Shown: positions 18,218 to 25,009 of the stretch, in pieces | Layout of the letters: every line of letters begins with the position of its first letter | Numbering within the stretch: the stretch's first letter is position 1 | Assembly (NCBI RefSeq): GCF_905120345.1 | Contig: NZ_CAJHOA010000003.1 | Coordinates: 62,001-126,000, forward strand | Source of the DNA: Denitrificimonas caeni | GTDB lineage: Bacteria; Pseudomonadota; Gammaproteobacteria; Pseudomonadales; Pseudomonadaceae | Direction: 5' to 3' | Length of the DNA stretch: 64,000 nt | The notes under the pieces: model-generated | What the model saw: the letters and a program-made list of their open reading frames with translations, nothing else | Told to the model about the DNA's origin: nothing | Database searches by the model: none | Position numbers and translations under genes: made by a program

Positions 18218-19402
18218 ATGTTAAATAATCGTGCTGATTCAGTGGCGTTTGACAAAGTTGCAGCGTGTGAGCCGCAATGGATAGGTTTGTGCCAGGTGCA
18301 AGATATACTGGGAAAAACGGGTAAAGTTTTGTTGCACGCTGGGCCTCCGTTCAGTGATGTAGAGCATATTCCAGAGCCGGTTTTAAACTCACTGTGTATC
18401 GGCGCGATTTACGAAGGCTGGGCCGCAGAGCGGTCTGACGCCTTGGATCTGATTATGAGCGGCGCGATTACGGTTGCCGCAGCACAAGATCACAATATTG
18501 TTGTACCGTTAGCCGGTGTGGTATCGCCCTCTATGCAATTGTTGGTGGTGAGCGATGCCCGTAACCCCGAGGCACGTAAGTATTCAGTGTTTAATGAGGG
18601 CATGGTGCATTGCACCCGTTTGGGTGTAATGAATCCGCAACTGCCCCGTCATTTGACCTGGCTCAATACCGAGTTTGCGGATTGGGTCGGTAAGCGTTTG
18701 CAAAAACCGATGCTCTTGTTGCCGATTATTAAGGCAGCTTTGGCGCAAGGGGATGATTGTCATGGCCGTACTATGGCCGGATCGGCATTGATTGCTACCG
18801 AGTTGCGACAGCAGTCAAAGGATGCAATCCCTGACGATATTGATGCATTTTTAAACGAGTCACTCGCCTTCGCGCTGAATGTGTGGATGGCCGCATGCAG
18901 CCTGATGATGGCTGCTGCAGAAGGTGTTGCCGGATCTTCGCTGATTACGCGTGCTGGCGGTAACGGTATTGAGTTTGGTGTTCAGGTAGCCGCGCAGCCG
19001 GGGCAGTGGATTATTACTGCCGCGCCTGCTCTACAGGGTGCTATTGAAGCTGCTCATGCTGGACGCACAGCACTCGGCGCGATTGGCGACAGTGCGGTGG
19101 TGGATTTTATGGGGCTGGGCGGCCAAGTGTTGAATACCGCCGAGCAATCCTTTGCGAATCTTAAAGCATACTTACCAGACGATGCGTTGACGCGGCCTGA
19201 AAAAGTATTATCAGGCCCTATCACGGGTTTTGGTGGGCGTGCTGGTGCGACTAATGCCCGTTCGGCTGCGGCCAATGCCAGTAGTCCTCTTATTTTGTTA
19301 GGCATGATTGAAACAACAGGAGAAGCTGGTCGAATTGGTGGCGGAGTCGTCGATATTCCTGCCGCCTTTTTTGAGCAGGTGCTGAGCGAGGCAGGATTAT
19401 GA
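18218..19402 (+). CDS. DUF1116 family protein (AllG/YlbE-like)
   Basis: A 394-residue cytoplasmic protein of the DUF1116 family, shown by LLHAGPPFSDVE, GAIYEGWA, PLAGVVSPSMQL, FNEGMVHCTRLG and the GDDCHGRTMAGSAL segment with its conserved His and Cys. In E. coli the family member YlbE (AllG) works with FdrA (AllF) and YlbF (AllH) as an oxamate carbamoyltransferase in anaerobic allantoin breakdown. Neither partner is present here; instead the gene is fused by a 4-base overlap to an amidase gene. It therefore probably has another role, perhaps carbon-nitrogen bond chemistry on an amide or carbamoyl group of the pathway substrate. The link to that chemistry is inference. Confidence 0.85.
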   Translation: MLNNRADSVAFDKVAACEPQWIGLCQVQDILGKTGKVLLHAGPPFSDVEHIPEPVLNSLCIGAIYEGWAAERSDALDLIMSGAITVAAAQDHNIVVPLAGVVSPSMQLLVVSDARNPEARKYSVFNEGMVHCTRLGVMNPQLPRHLTWLNTEFADWVGKRLQKPMLLLPIIKAALAQGDDCHGRTMAGSALIATELRQQSKDAIPDDIDAFLNESLAFALNVWMAACSLMMAAAEGVAGSSLITRAGGNGIEFGVQVAAQPGQWIITAAPALQGAIEAAHAGRTALGAIGDSAVVDFMGLGGQVLNTAEQSFANLKAYLPDDALTRPEKVLSGPITGFGGRAGATNARSAAANASSPLILLGMIETTGEAGRIGGGVVDIPAAFFEQVLSEAGL

Positions 19403-20694
19403 CAGACAAACTCTTGAATCAACTCAGCTTGGTCGAAGCCATTAAAGCTATTGAAAGTGGTGACAGCACTGCAGAAGCGATTATTAATGCCTGCTACGAT
19501 CAGATCGACGCTCGAGAGCCACAGGTTGCTGCATGGCAGTATTCGTTAACGCGTGAGCAGTATTTGCATGCGTACCATGCCAATGAAGCCTTCTTTAAAG
19601 GCAGTCGTCTGAAAGGTTTGCCGGTGGGTATCAAAGATACAATTGATACTGCTGCTATGCCGACTGAAATGGGCTCTAGGCTCCATGTAGGACGCCAACC
19701 GGTCGACGACGCCAGTTGTGTAGCGTTGCTTCAGCAGGCTGGTGGTGTTGTGCTAGGTAAAACTGTCACTACCGAATTTGCCTATTTTCAGCCGGGCGTG
19801 ACGGCTAACCCGAAAAACCTTGGACACACACCGGGCGGATCATCCAGTGGTTCGGCGGCGGCGGTTGCCGATTATATGGTTCCTGCGGCTCTCGGGTCGC
19901 AAACCGCTGCTTCAGTGATTCGTCCAGCAGCCTATTGCGGTACCGTTGGTTACGTGGGCAGCTACGGAGAGTTTTCATCCCGAGGTATCCAGCCACTCTC
20001 GCAATCGTTAGATTCACTGGGGGTTTTCGCACGCTCGGTGGATGACATCGTGTTGTTGCGTTCGGTATTGCTGAGTAATACCGATGTGAATAGCGATGAG
20101 CCGATGAAGCCTAAGCGCATTCTGGTCTGTCCTGGCAGTAATGTGGGAGATACTGATGAGGATATGAATGCGGCAATGGCTGAGCTGGTTGCGCAATTAC
20201 AACAGCAAGGTATCGAAACCCCAGAACTGGACAGTTGCGATCTGATCAAACGTTTAGTGGGTAACCATGAAACGGTTATGGCCTATGAGGTGTACCGTAA
20301 TCTAGCAACTGAACGCCAACACCCAGAAACCTTAAGTGAGTCTTTCTGCGGTCTGTTGCATGAAGGTGCCAACATTTCACGAGCTGACTACCTTGCGGCG
20401 TTGCTTAATATTAGTAAGACTGCACGTTGGTTGTGGCATCAAGATCCAGATATCGACGCCATCCTCGCTCCCGCAGCCCCCGGAGCTGCGCCAGTAGGAT
20501 TGGCCGCTACCGGTAAACCTTATATGAGCCGCCCTTGGCAAGCGATGGGTTTGCCGGTGGTTACTTTACCGGGTCTAACCAACGCAGCAGGATTGCCACT
20601 GGGTGTTCAGCTTATTGGCAAAGCCCGTGATGATGATTCGTTGTTGCAAACGGCGCGTTGGCTTCAGAGCCATGTTAAAGGACTGTCACTATGA
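19399..20694 (+). CDS. Amidase (amidase-signature family)
   Basis: A 431-residue hydrolase of the amidase-signature family, which cleaves carboxamides to acid and ammonia or amine. The Ser-cisSer-Lys triad is visible: Lys79 in VGIKDTIDT, Ser148 in the glycine- and serine-rich PGGSSSGSAAA loop, and the nucleophile Ser172 in GSQTAASVIRPAAY. It differs from GatA in length and lacks GatB and GatC partners, so it is a catabolic amidase. Its ATG overlaps the DUF1116 stop by four bases, and its own stop overlaps the next start by four, so the three proteins are made in a coupled way and should act in sequence or together. Confidence 0.93.
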   Translation: MTDKLLNQLSLVEAIKAIESGDSTAEAIINACYDQIDAREPQVAAWQYSLTREQYLHAYHANEAFFKGSRLKGLPVGIKDTIDTAAMPTEMGSRLHVGRQPVDDASCVALLQQAGGVVLGKTVTTEFAYFQPGVTANPKNLGHTPGGSSSGSAAAVADYMVPAALGSQTAASVIRPAAYCGTVGYVGSYGEFSSRGIQPLSQSLDSLGVFARSVDDIVLLRSVLLSNTDVNSDEPMKPKRILVCPGSNVGDTDEDMNAAMAELVAQLQQQGIETPELDSCDLIKRLVGNHETVMAYEVYRNLATERQHPETLSESFCGLLHEGANISRADYLAALLNISKTARWLWHQDPDIDAILAPAAPGAAPVGLAATGKPYMSRPWQAMGLPVVTLPGLTNAAGLPLGVQLIGKARDDDSLLQTARWLQSHVKGLSL

Positions 20695-21578
20695 GTATCT
20701 CTCGGGAAAAGCTCAGAGCAGTACTTGAGGGCAGTGTGTGCAGTCCTTGTGCGTCGGTATTTGATCCGTTATCCGCTCGAATGGCAGAAAATATTGGTTT
20801 TAATGTTGGCATTCTTGGAGGCTCGATCAGTTCGTTAATGCAACTGGGAGTTCCGGATATTTCCCTACTGACGCTGAGCGAACTGGTCGCTCATGCTCAA
20901 CGTGTTTGTCGTGCGTCTGCATTGCCGGTGATCGTGGACGGTGATAGTGGTTACGGTAATGCTTTGAATGTCACACGATTGGTGCAGGAACTGGAGTTTG
21001 CTGGCGCCGCCGGGATCACCATTGAAGATACGGTTTTGCCCAGCCCCCATCATCCTCTAGCGTCTATGGTTTCGGTTGCGGAAGCGACCTGTAAGCTCGA
21101 AGCCGCGTTAAGTGCTCGGCAAGATAACAGTATGGTGGTGATTGCCCGTACACCAACCGACGACAGCCAGCCATTGACTGCGATTCTTGGGCGTGTGAAA
21201 AGTTATACCCAAGCCGGAGTTGATGCTATTTGTGCCTTCGGTCTGACCAACCCCGCAACGTTAGCCGCTATTCGAGAGGTAACGACTGTACCGGTTATGA
21301 TCATCAGTTATGGTGATAATCAGTTAGGTGGTTACGACGCATTAGCGGCGCGTGGTGTGCGGGTGTATATGCGTGGTCATACGCCTTTCGAGAAAGCTGT
21401 CAGCGCGACCTATCAGTCCTTACTTGATACCTATAAGGAGCATTCAGCGTTAGCTGCACCCACACTCATCGATAAGCATATTATTTCTACTTTTTCTCAT
21501 CGAGATCATTTTGATCAGTTGGCTCGGCATTATACGGGTCCAACAGCGGCAGACTCTTTAGTGAGCAACACTAGATAG
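20691..21578 (+). CDS. Isocitrate lyase/PEP mutase superfamily enzyme, oxaloacetate decarboxylase-like
   Basis: A 295-residue TIM-barrel enzyme. The family signature is clear: SVFDPLSARMAE, GILGGS, the metal-site DGDSGYGNALNV around residues 82-93, and TIEDT. In detail it resembles the Pseudomonas PA4872 oxaloacetate decarboxylase group, including a His in RGHTPFEKA at the place of that enzyme's active-site His; it lacks the KKCGH motif of true isocitrate and methylisocitrate lyases. It probably splits or decarboxylates a 2-oxo dicarboxylate as the last pathway step, giving pyruvate or a similar acid. It is coupled to the amidase gene by a 4-base overlap and ends the operon. Confidence 0.88.
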   Translation: MSISREKLRAVLEGSVCSPCASVFDPLSARMAENIGFNVGILGGSISSLMQLGVPDISLLTLSELVAHAQRVCRASALPVIVDGDSGYGNALNVTRLVQELEFAGAAGITIEDTVLPSPHHPLASMVSVAEATCKLEAALSARQDNSMVVIARTPTDDSQPLTAILGRVKSYTQAGVDAICAFGLTNPATLAAIREVTTVPVMIISYGDNQLGGYDALAARGVRVYMRGHTPFEKAVSATYQSLLDTYKEHSALAAPTLIDKHIISTFSHRDHFDQLARHYTGPTAADSLVSNTR

Positions 21579-21737
21579 GACTTGCATTGGCGTTCTGGAT
21601 TATGAGCAAAAATGTGTTCATAAAACGTACTCCAAGCTTTTAAGGCGTATGACTTTGTTGAATAAGAACACTGTACATTTAAAGCACTCATCAGGGCATG
21701 ATCAATACAAAGGTTCTGGCGTTGTTGTGCTGAACAC

Positions 21738-22814
21738 TCAGGTGTCTTCGGCGATGAGTTGCTCAAACGTAGTGATCTCACCAGGGTTGTCAGGTGCGTA
21801 ACCGGCAATGTTGCCGATGCGTTCAATAAAAGGCTGTGAGCGTATTAGCTTGAGCAGTGGTGCGAGTGTATCGGCTGGCAAGCGATCTTTGCGGAACAGT
21901 AATAAATAGTGTTCGCGAGCCAGTTCGATAAAATTGAGACCAAATTGGTCGGCAGCTGTTTGGATACCAAAACCCACATCAGCCATACCCGAGGCCACAA
22001 ATGCAGCGATTGCCGTGTGGGTATACTCCTGTTGTGACGAGCGGTTGATGCTGTCTTCGCTTAGGCCTTGTTGTTTGAGCAGTAGGTTGAACAGGAGACG
22101 GGTTCCTGAGTCGCGATTACGGCCAATAAAACTCAGTCGTGAAGCACTTAAGTCTTGCAAGGTACGCACATCGTCATGACAGCCCTTGCGTAACATCAGC
22201 CCTTCACTGCGGGTGACAAAGCGGATCACCTGATGTTGGTTGTCGGCAAGAAAATGTTGATAGTGACTGAGAATCTGCTTAGCTAGGAGTGGGTCGGTGG
22301 GCACATGGAAGCTGGCCAGGTCGCACTCGCCACGGTTCAGTGCTGATAGAGCCTCTTTAGGGTTGCGGTACTGTAGATTGATTTTGATCTGTTCAGAAAA
22401 TTCTGGCAGCAGAGCAACGGAATAGCCGTGACTGGCGTGTAAACGCAGCATCGGCTGAGTACCAACCATCAGCTGGCGTATCTGATCATTCAGCTCGGAG
22501 GCCATGCTCTCAAGTTCTGGTCCCAGACGTGCTTTGACTCGCTGATCTGCCCACAGTAGTTTTTCACCCAGAGTGGAAAGAGTCGAACCATGACCTTTGC
22601 GCATCTCAACGAGGGGTAGACCAAAGATATCGGCACCACGTTTAAGGAGGTTCCAAGCATGGCGGTAGGATATTCCAGCGGCTGCTGCTGCGTGGGTGAG
22701 TTTTCCGCTGTCACGAATGTTTTCTAGCAGATGCAACAATATCGGCTCGAAGAGTTCATCGGTATCGGTTCGGAAAATCCATGCAGGAGATATGGTCAGT
22801 TTCTTGTTATGCAT
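21738..22814 (-). CDS. ModE-like regulator with a periplasmic-binding-protein-like effector domain
   Basis: A 358-residue regulator. The N-terminal part has the ModE/LysR-like winged helix-turn-helix (residues about 20-85): a SGKLTHAAAAAGISYRHAW recognition region and an LVEMRKGHGSTLS wing. The rest, from about residue 125, is a PBP-like domain (ALSALNRGECDLASFH, SRLSFIGRNRDSGTRLLF) like the substrate-binding domain of molybdate-type proteins. It is divergent from the fds operon with 82 bases between starts, so it very likely controls that molybdenum enzyme, perhaps in response to formate or molybdate. A palindrome lies in the gap. Equivalent FdsR regulators in other bacteria are of LysR type. 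Confidence 0.85.
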   Translation of the reverse strand: MHNKKLTISPAWIFRTDTDELFEPILLHLLENIRDSGKLTHAAAAAGISYRHAWNLLKRGADIFGLPLVEMRKGHGSTLSTLGEKLLWADQRVKARLGPELESMASELNDQIRQLMVGTQPMLRLHASHGYSVALLPEFSEQIKINLQYRNPKEALSALNRGECDLASFHVPTDPLLAKQILSHYQHFLADNQHQVIRFVTRSEGLMLRKGCHDDVRTLQDLSASRLSFIGRNRDSGTRLLFNLLLKQQGLSEDSINRSSQQEYTHTAIAAFVASGMADVGFGIQTAADQFGLNFIELAREHYLLLFRKDRLPADTLAPLLKLIRSQPFIERIGNIAGYAPDNPGEITTFEQLIAEDT

Positions 22815-22843
22815 GATAGTTCATATTCCGTGGCTGTGAATGA

Positions 22844-22860
22844 GGTGCTAACTTAGCGCC
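22844..22860. promoter_or_regulatory. Candidate operator in the divergent fds promoter region
   Basis: GGTGCTAA-C-TTAGCGCC is an inverted repeat with seven of eight positions matching around one central base. It is the only clear palindrome in the 82-base gap between the regulator gene and fdsG, lying 30 bases from the regulator start and 36 from the fdsG start, as expected for a dimeric regulator that controls both. Confidence 0.55.
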
Positions 22861-22896
22861 ATTACTGTATCAGAATAAAAATAGGTAGGAATAGAT

Positions 22897-23433
22897 ATGC
22901 ATATGTCAGAGAGCGTTAGCCATCAAGTGGCCGCTATGCCCGTTACCGGCGGTGGGGATTGGAACCCTGACATGATCCGGCATGAAGTGTCTGCATTGAA
23001 ACACAAACCCGGTGCTCTTTTGCCCATCCTGCACGCCATTCAGGACCGGATTGGTTACATACCGGAAGGCGCGGTACCAATTATTGCGCAAGAGATGCAG
23101 CAAACCCGTGCTGATGTGCACGGTGTCATTAGCTTCTATCACCACTTCCGGACGCGTCCAGCCGGTAGCCATGTCTTGCAAGTCTGCCGTGCTGAAGCTT
23201 GTCAGGCCCGTGGTGGTCGCGCTCTGGAAAGCCATATTCGGGAGAAACTGGGTGTCGATTATCACAACACCACTGCTGATTATGAATTTACTCTTGAGCC
23301 GGTTTACTGCTTAGGAAATTGTGCTTGTGGACCGTCAATCAGTGTGGATAACACCGTTTACGGTCGTATGAGTCCACAAAAATTTGATCAGTTAGCGGAC
23401 AGACTGACCACTACCGTTATCGAGCTGAAATAA
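22897..23433 (+). CDS. fdsG: Formate dehydrogenase gamma subunit (NuoE-like)
   Basis: The 178-residue protein is the thioredoxin-fold 2Fe-2S subunit of the soluble NAD-linked formate dehydrogenase. The four Cys ligands are seen as CRAEAC and, further on, CLGNCAC. It passes electrons between the diaphorase and the molybdenum subunit. The ribosome site AGGTAGGA precedes the ATG by six bases; a second ATG at 22903 is possible. It is the first gene of the operon, with only 15 bases to fdsB. Confidence 0.95.
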   Translation: MHMSESVSHQVAAMPVTGGGDWNPDMIRHEVSALKHKPGALLPILHAIQDRIGYIPEGAVPIIAQEMQQTRADVHGVISFYHHFRTRPAGSHVLQVCRAEACQARGGRALESHIREKLGVDYHNTTADYEFTLEPVYCLGNCACGPSISVDNTVYGRMSPQKFDQLADRLTTTVIELK

Positions 23434-23448
23434 GCGCAGGAGCAAACC

Positions 23449-25008
23449 ATGACAATAACAATTTATGTGCCCTGTGATACTACTGCCCTGTCTTTGGGTG
23501 CTGATCAAGTCGCGCAACAGATCCGCGATCACGCGAGCAAACAGGGGACTGACATCAACATCATCCGTAACGGTTCTCGCGGTTTATTTTGGCTAGAACC
23601 GCTGGTGGAGGTCATGACGGCTGAGGGGCGTGTTGCCTACGGCCCGGTAGAGCCAGAGCAGATAACAGAGCTGATTGCAGCCGGCATGCTTGAGGGTAAG
23701 TCTGGGCATCCACTGTATTTAGGCGTGATTGAAGATCACCCTTATCTGAAGCGACAGCAGCGCCTGACTTTTTCGCGCATTGGTATTACTGACCCTGTTT
23801 CTCTTGAAGATTATCTCGCCCATGATGGCTTTTCCGGTCTGAAAAATGCCGCTACCTTGACCCCGCAGGGCATTGTCGATGAAGTGAAGACCTCCGGATT
23901 ACGAGGTCGTGGTGGTGCAGCATTCCCTGCAGGTATCAAATGGCAGACCGTGCTGAATGAGCCGCACAATCAACAAAAGTACATTGTTTGTAACGCTGAC
24001 GAGGGCGACTCGGGTACTTTTGCTGACCGCTTAGTCATGGAGTGTGATCCTTACATGTTGATTGAGGGTATGGCCATCGCCGGTCTGGCAGTGGGTGCTA
24101 CTCAGGGCTATATTTACGTGCGCTCTGAGTATTTGTTATCGCAACAGATGCTCAACGAAGCCATTCGTCGTGCCGAGGCTGCCGGTTATCTTGGCGATAA
24201 TATCTGCGGTAACGGCCGAGCCTTTCATCTTGAGGTGCGATTAGGCGCAGGCGCGTATATCTGTGGTGAAGAAACCTCTTTATTGGAAAGCCTAGAAGGT
24301 AAGCGTGGATTGGTGCGCTCGAAACCGCCATTACCCGCGATCAAAGGTTTGTTTGGCCAGCCGACGGTCGTCAACAATGTCCTGTCGCTGGCGGCGGTAC
24401 CCTTCATCATGGCTAACGGCGGTAAAGCCTATGCTGATTATGGCATGGGCCGCTCCCTTGGTACGTTGGCTATTCAGTTGGCCGGTAATATCAAACAAGG
24501 CGGGCTGATTGAGTTGGCTTTTGGCGTTACTCTGCAAGAAGTTTTGCAAGATTTTGGTCAGGGTACGTTCACTGAGCGACCCATGCGAGCCGTGCAGGTT
24601 GGTGGTCCGTTAATGGCTTATATGCCTGAAGAACAGTGGGACACGCCGATGGATTACGAAGCGTTCGCCAAACTGGGCGCTGGTATCGGTCACGGTGGTG
24701 TCGTGGTGTTTGATGACACTGTGGATATGGGTGAGCAAGCCCGTTTTGCGATGGAGTTCTGCAGCGTTGAATCCTGCGGAAAATGCACCCCTTGCCGTAT
24801 CGGCTCGGTGAGAGGGGTGGAAGTGATTGATCGCATCCGCGCCGGTGAAAATCGTGATGATAATCTGGAGCTTCTGGCTGAGCTGTGCGAAACGATGGTG
24901 GACGGCTCGCTTTGTGCTATGGGGGGGATGACGCCTTTCCCAGTGCAGAGTGTGATGAAGTACTTTCCCGAAGACCTGATGGCCAGCCCGCGCCCAGTGG
25001 AGGCATGA
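23449..25008 (+). CDS. fdsB: Formate dehydrogenase beta subunit (NuoF-like diaphorase)
   Basis: A 519-residue subunit that binds FMN and NAD and carries a 4Fe-4S cluster. The first 120 residues or so form a thioredoxin-like domain, as usual in FdsB and HoxF. Then come the nucleotide and FMN site motifs SGLRGRGGAAFPAGIKW and NADEGDSGTFADR, and AYICGEETSLL. The cluster Cys are in ESCGKCTPCRIG plus the Cys of LCAMGG. It hands electrons from formate to NAD+. The stop is followed after one base by the fdsA start, so translation is tightly linked. Confidence 0.96.
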   Translation: MTITIYVPCDTTALSLGADQVAQQIRDHASKQGTDINIIRNGSRGLFWLEPLVEVMTAEGRVAYGPVEPEQITELIAAGMLEGKSGHPLYLGVIEDHPYLKRQQRLTFSRIGITDPVSLEDYLAHDGFSGLKNAATLTPQGIVDEVKTSGLRGRGGAAFPAGIKWQTVLNEPHNQQKYIVCNADEGDSGTFADRLVMECDPYMLIEGMAIAGLAVGATQGYIYVRSEYLLSQQMLNEAIRRAEAAGYLGDNICGNGRAFHLEVRLGAGAYICGEETSLLESLEGKRGLVRSKPPLPAIKGLFGQPTVVNNVLSLAAVPFIMANGGKAYADYGMGRSLGTLAIQLAGNIKQGGLIELAFGVTLQEVLQDFGQGTFTERPMRAVQVGGPLMAYMPEEQWDTPMDYEAFAKLGAGIGHGGVVVFDDTVDMGEQARFAMEFCSVESCGKCTPCRIGSVRGVEVIDRIRAGENRDDNLELLAELCETMVDGSLCAMGGMTPFPVQSVMKYFPEDLMASPRPVEA

Positions 25009-25009
25009 T

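Noticed and set aside
21530-21826. A 98-residue minus-strand frame between the ICL-family and ModE-like genes
   Set aside because: It overlaps both neighbours and has no recognisable domain; I considered a transposase remnant but saw no terminal repeats or catalytic motif.
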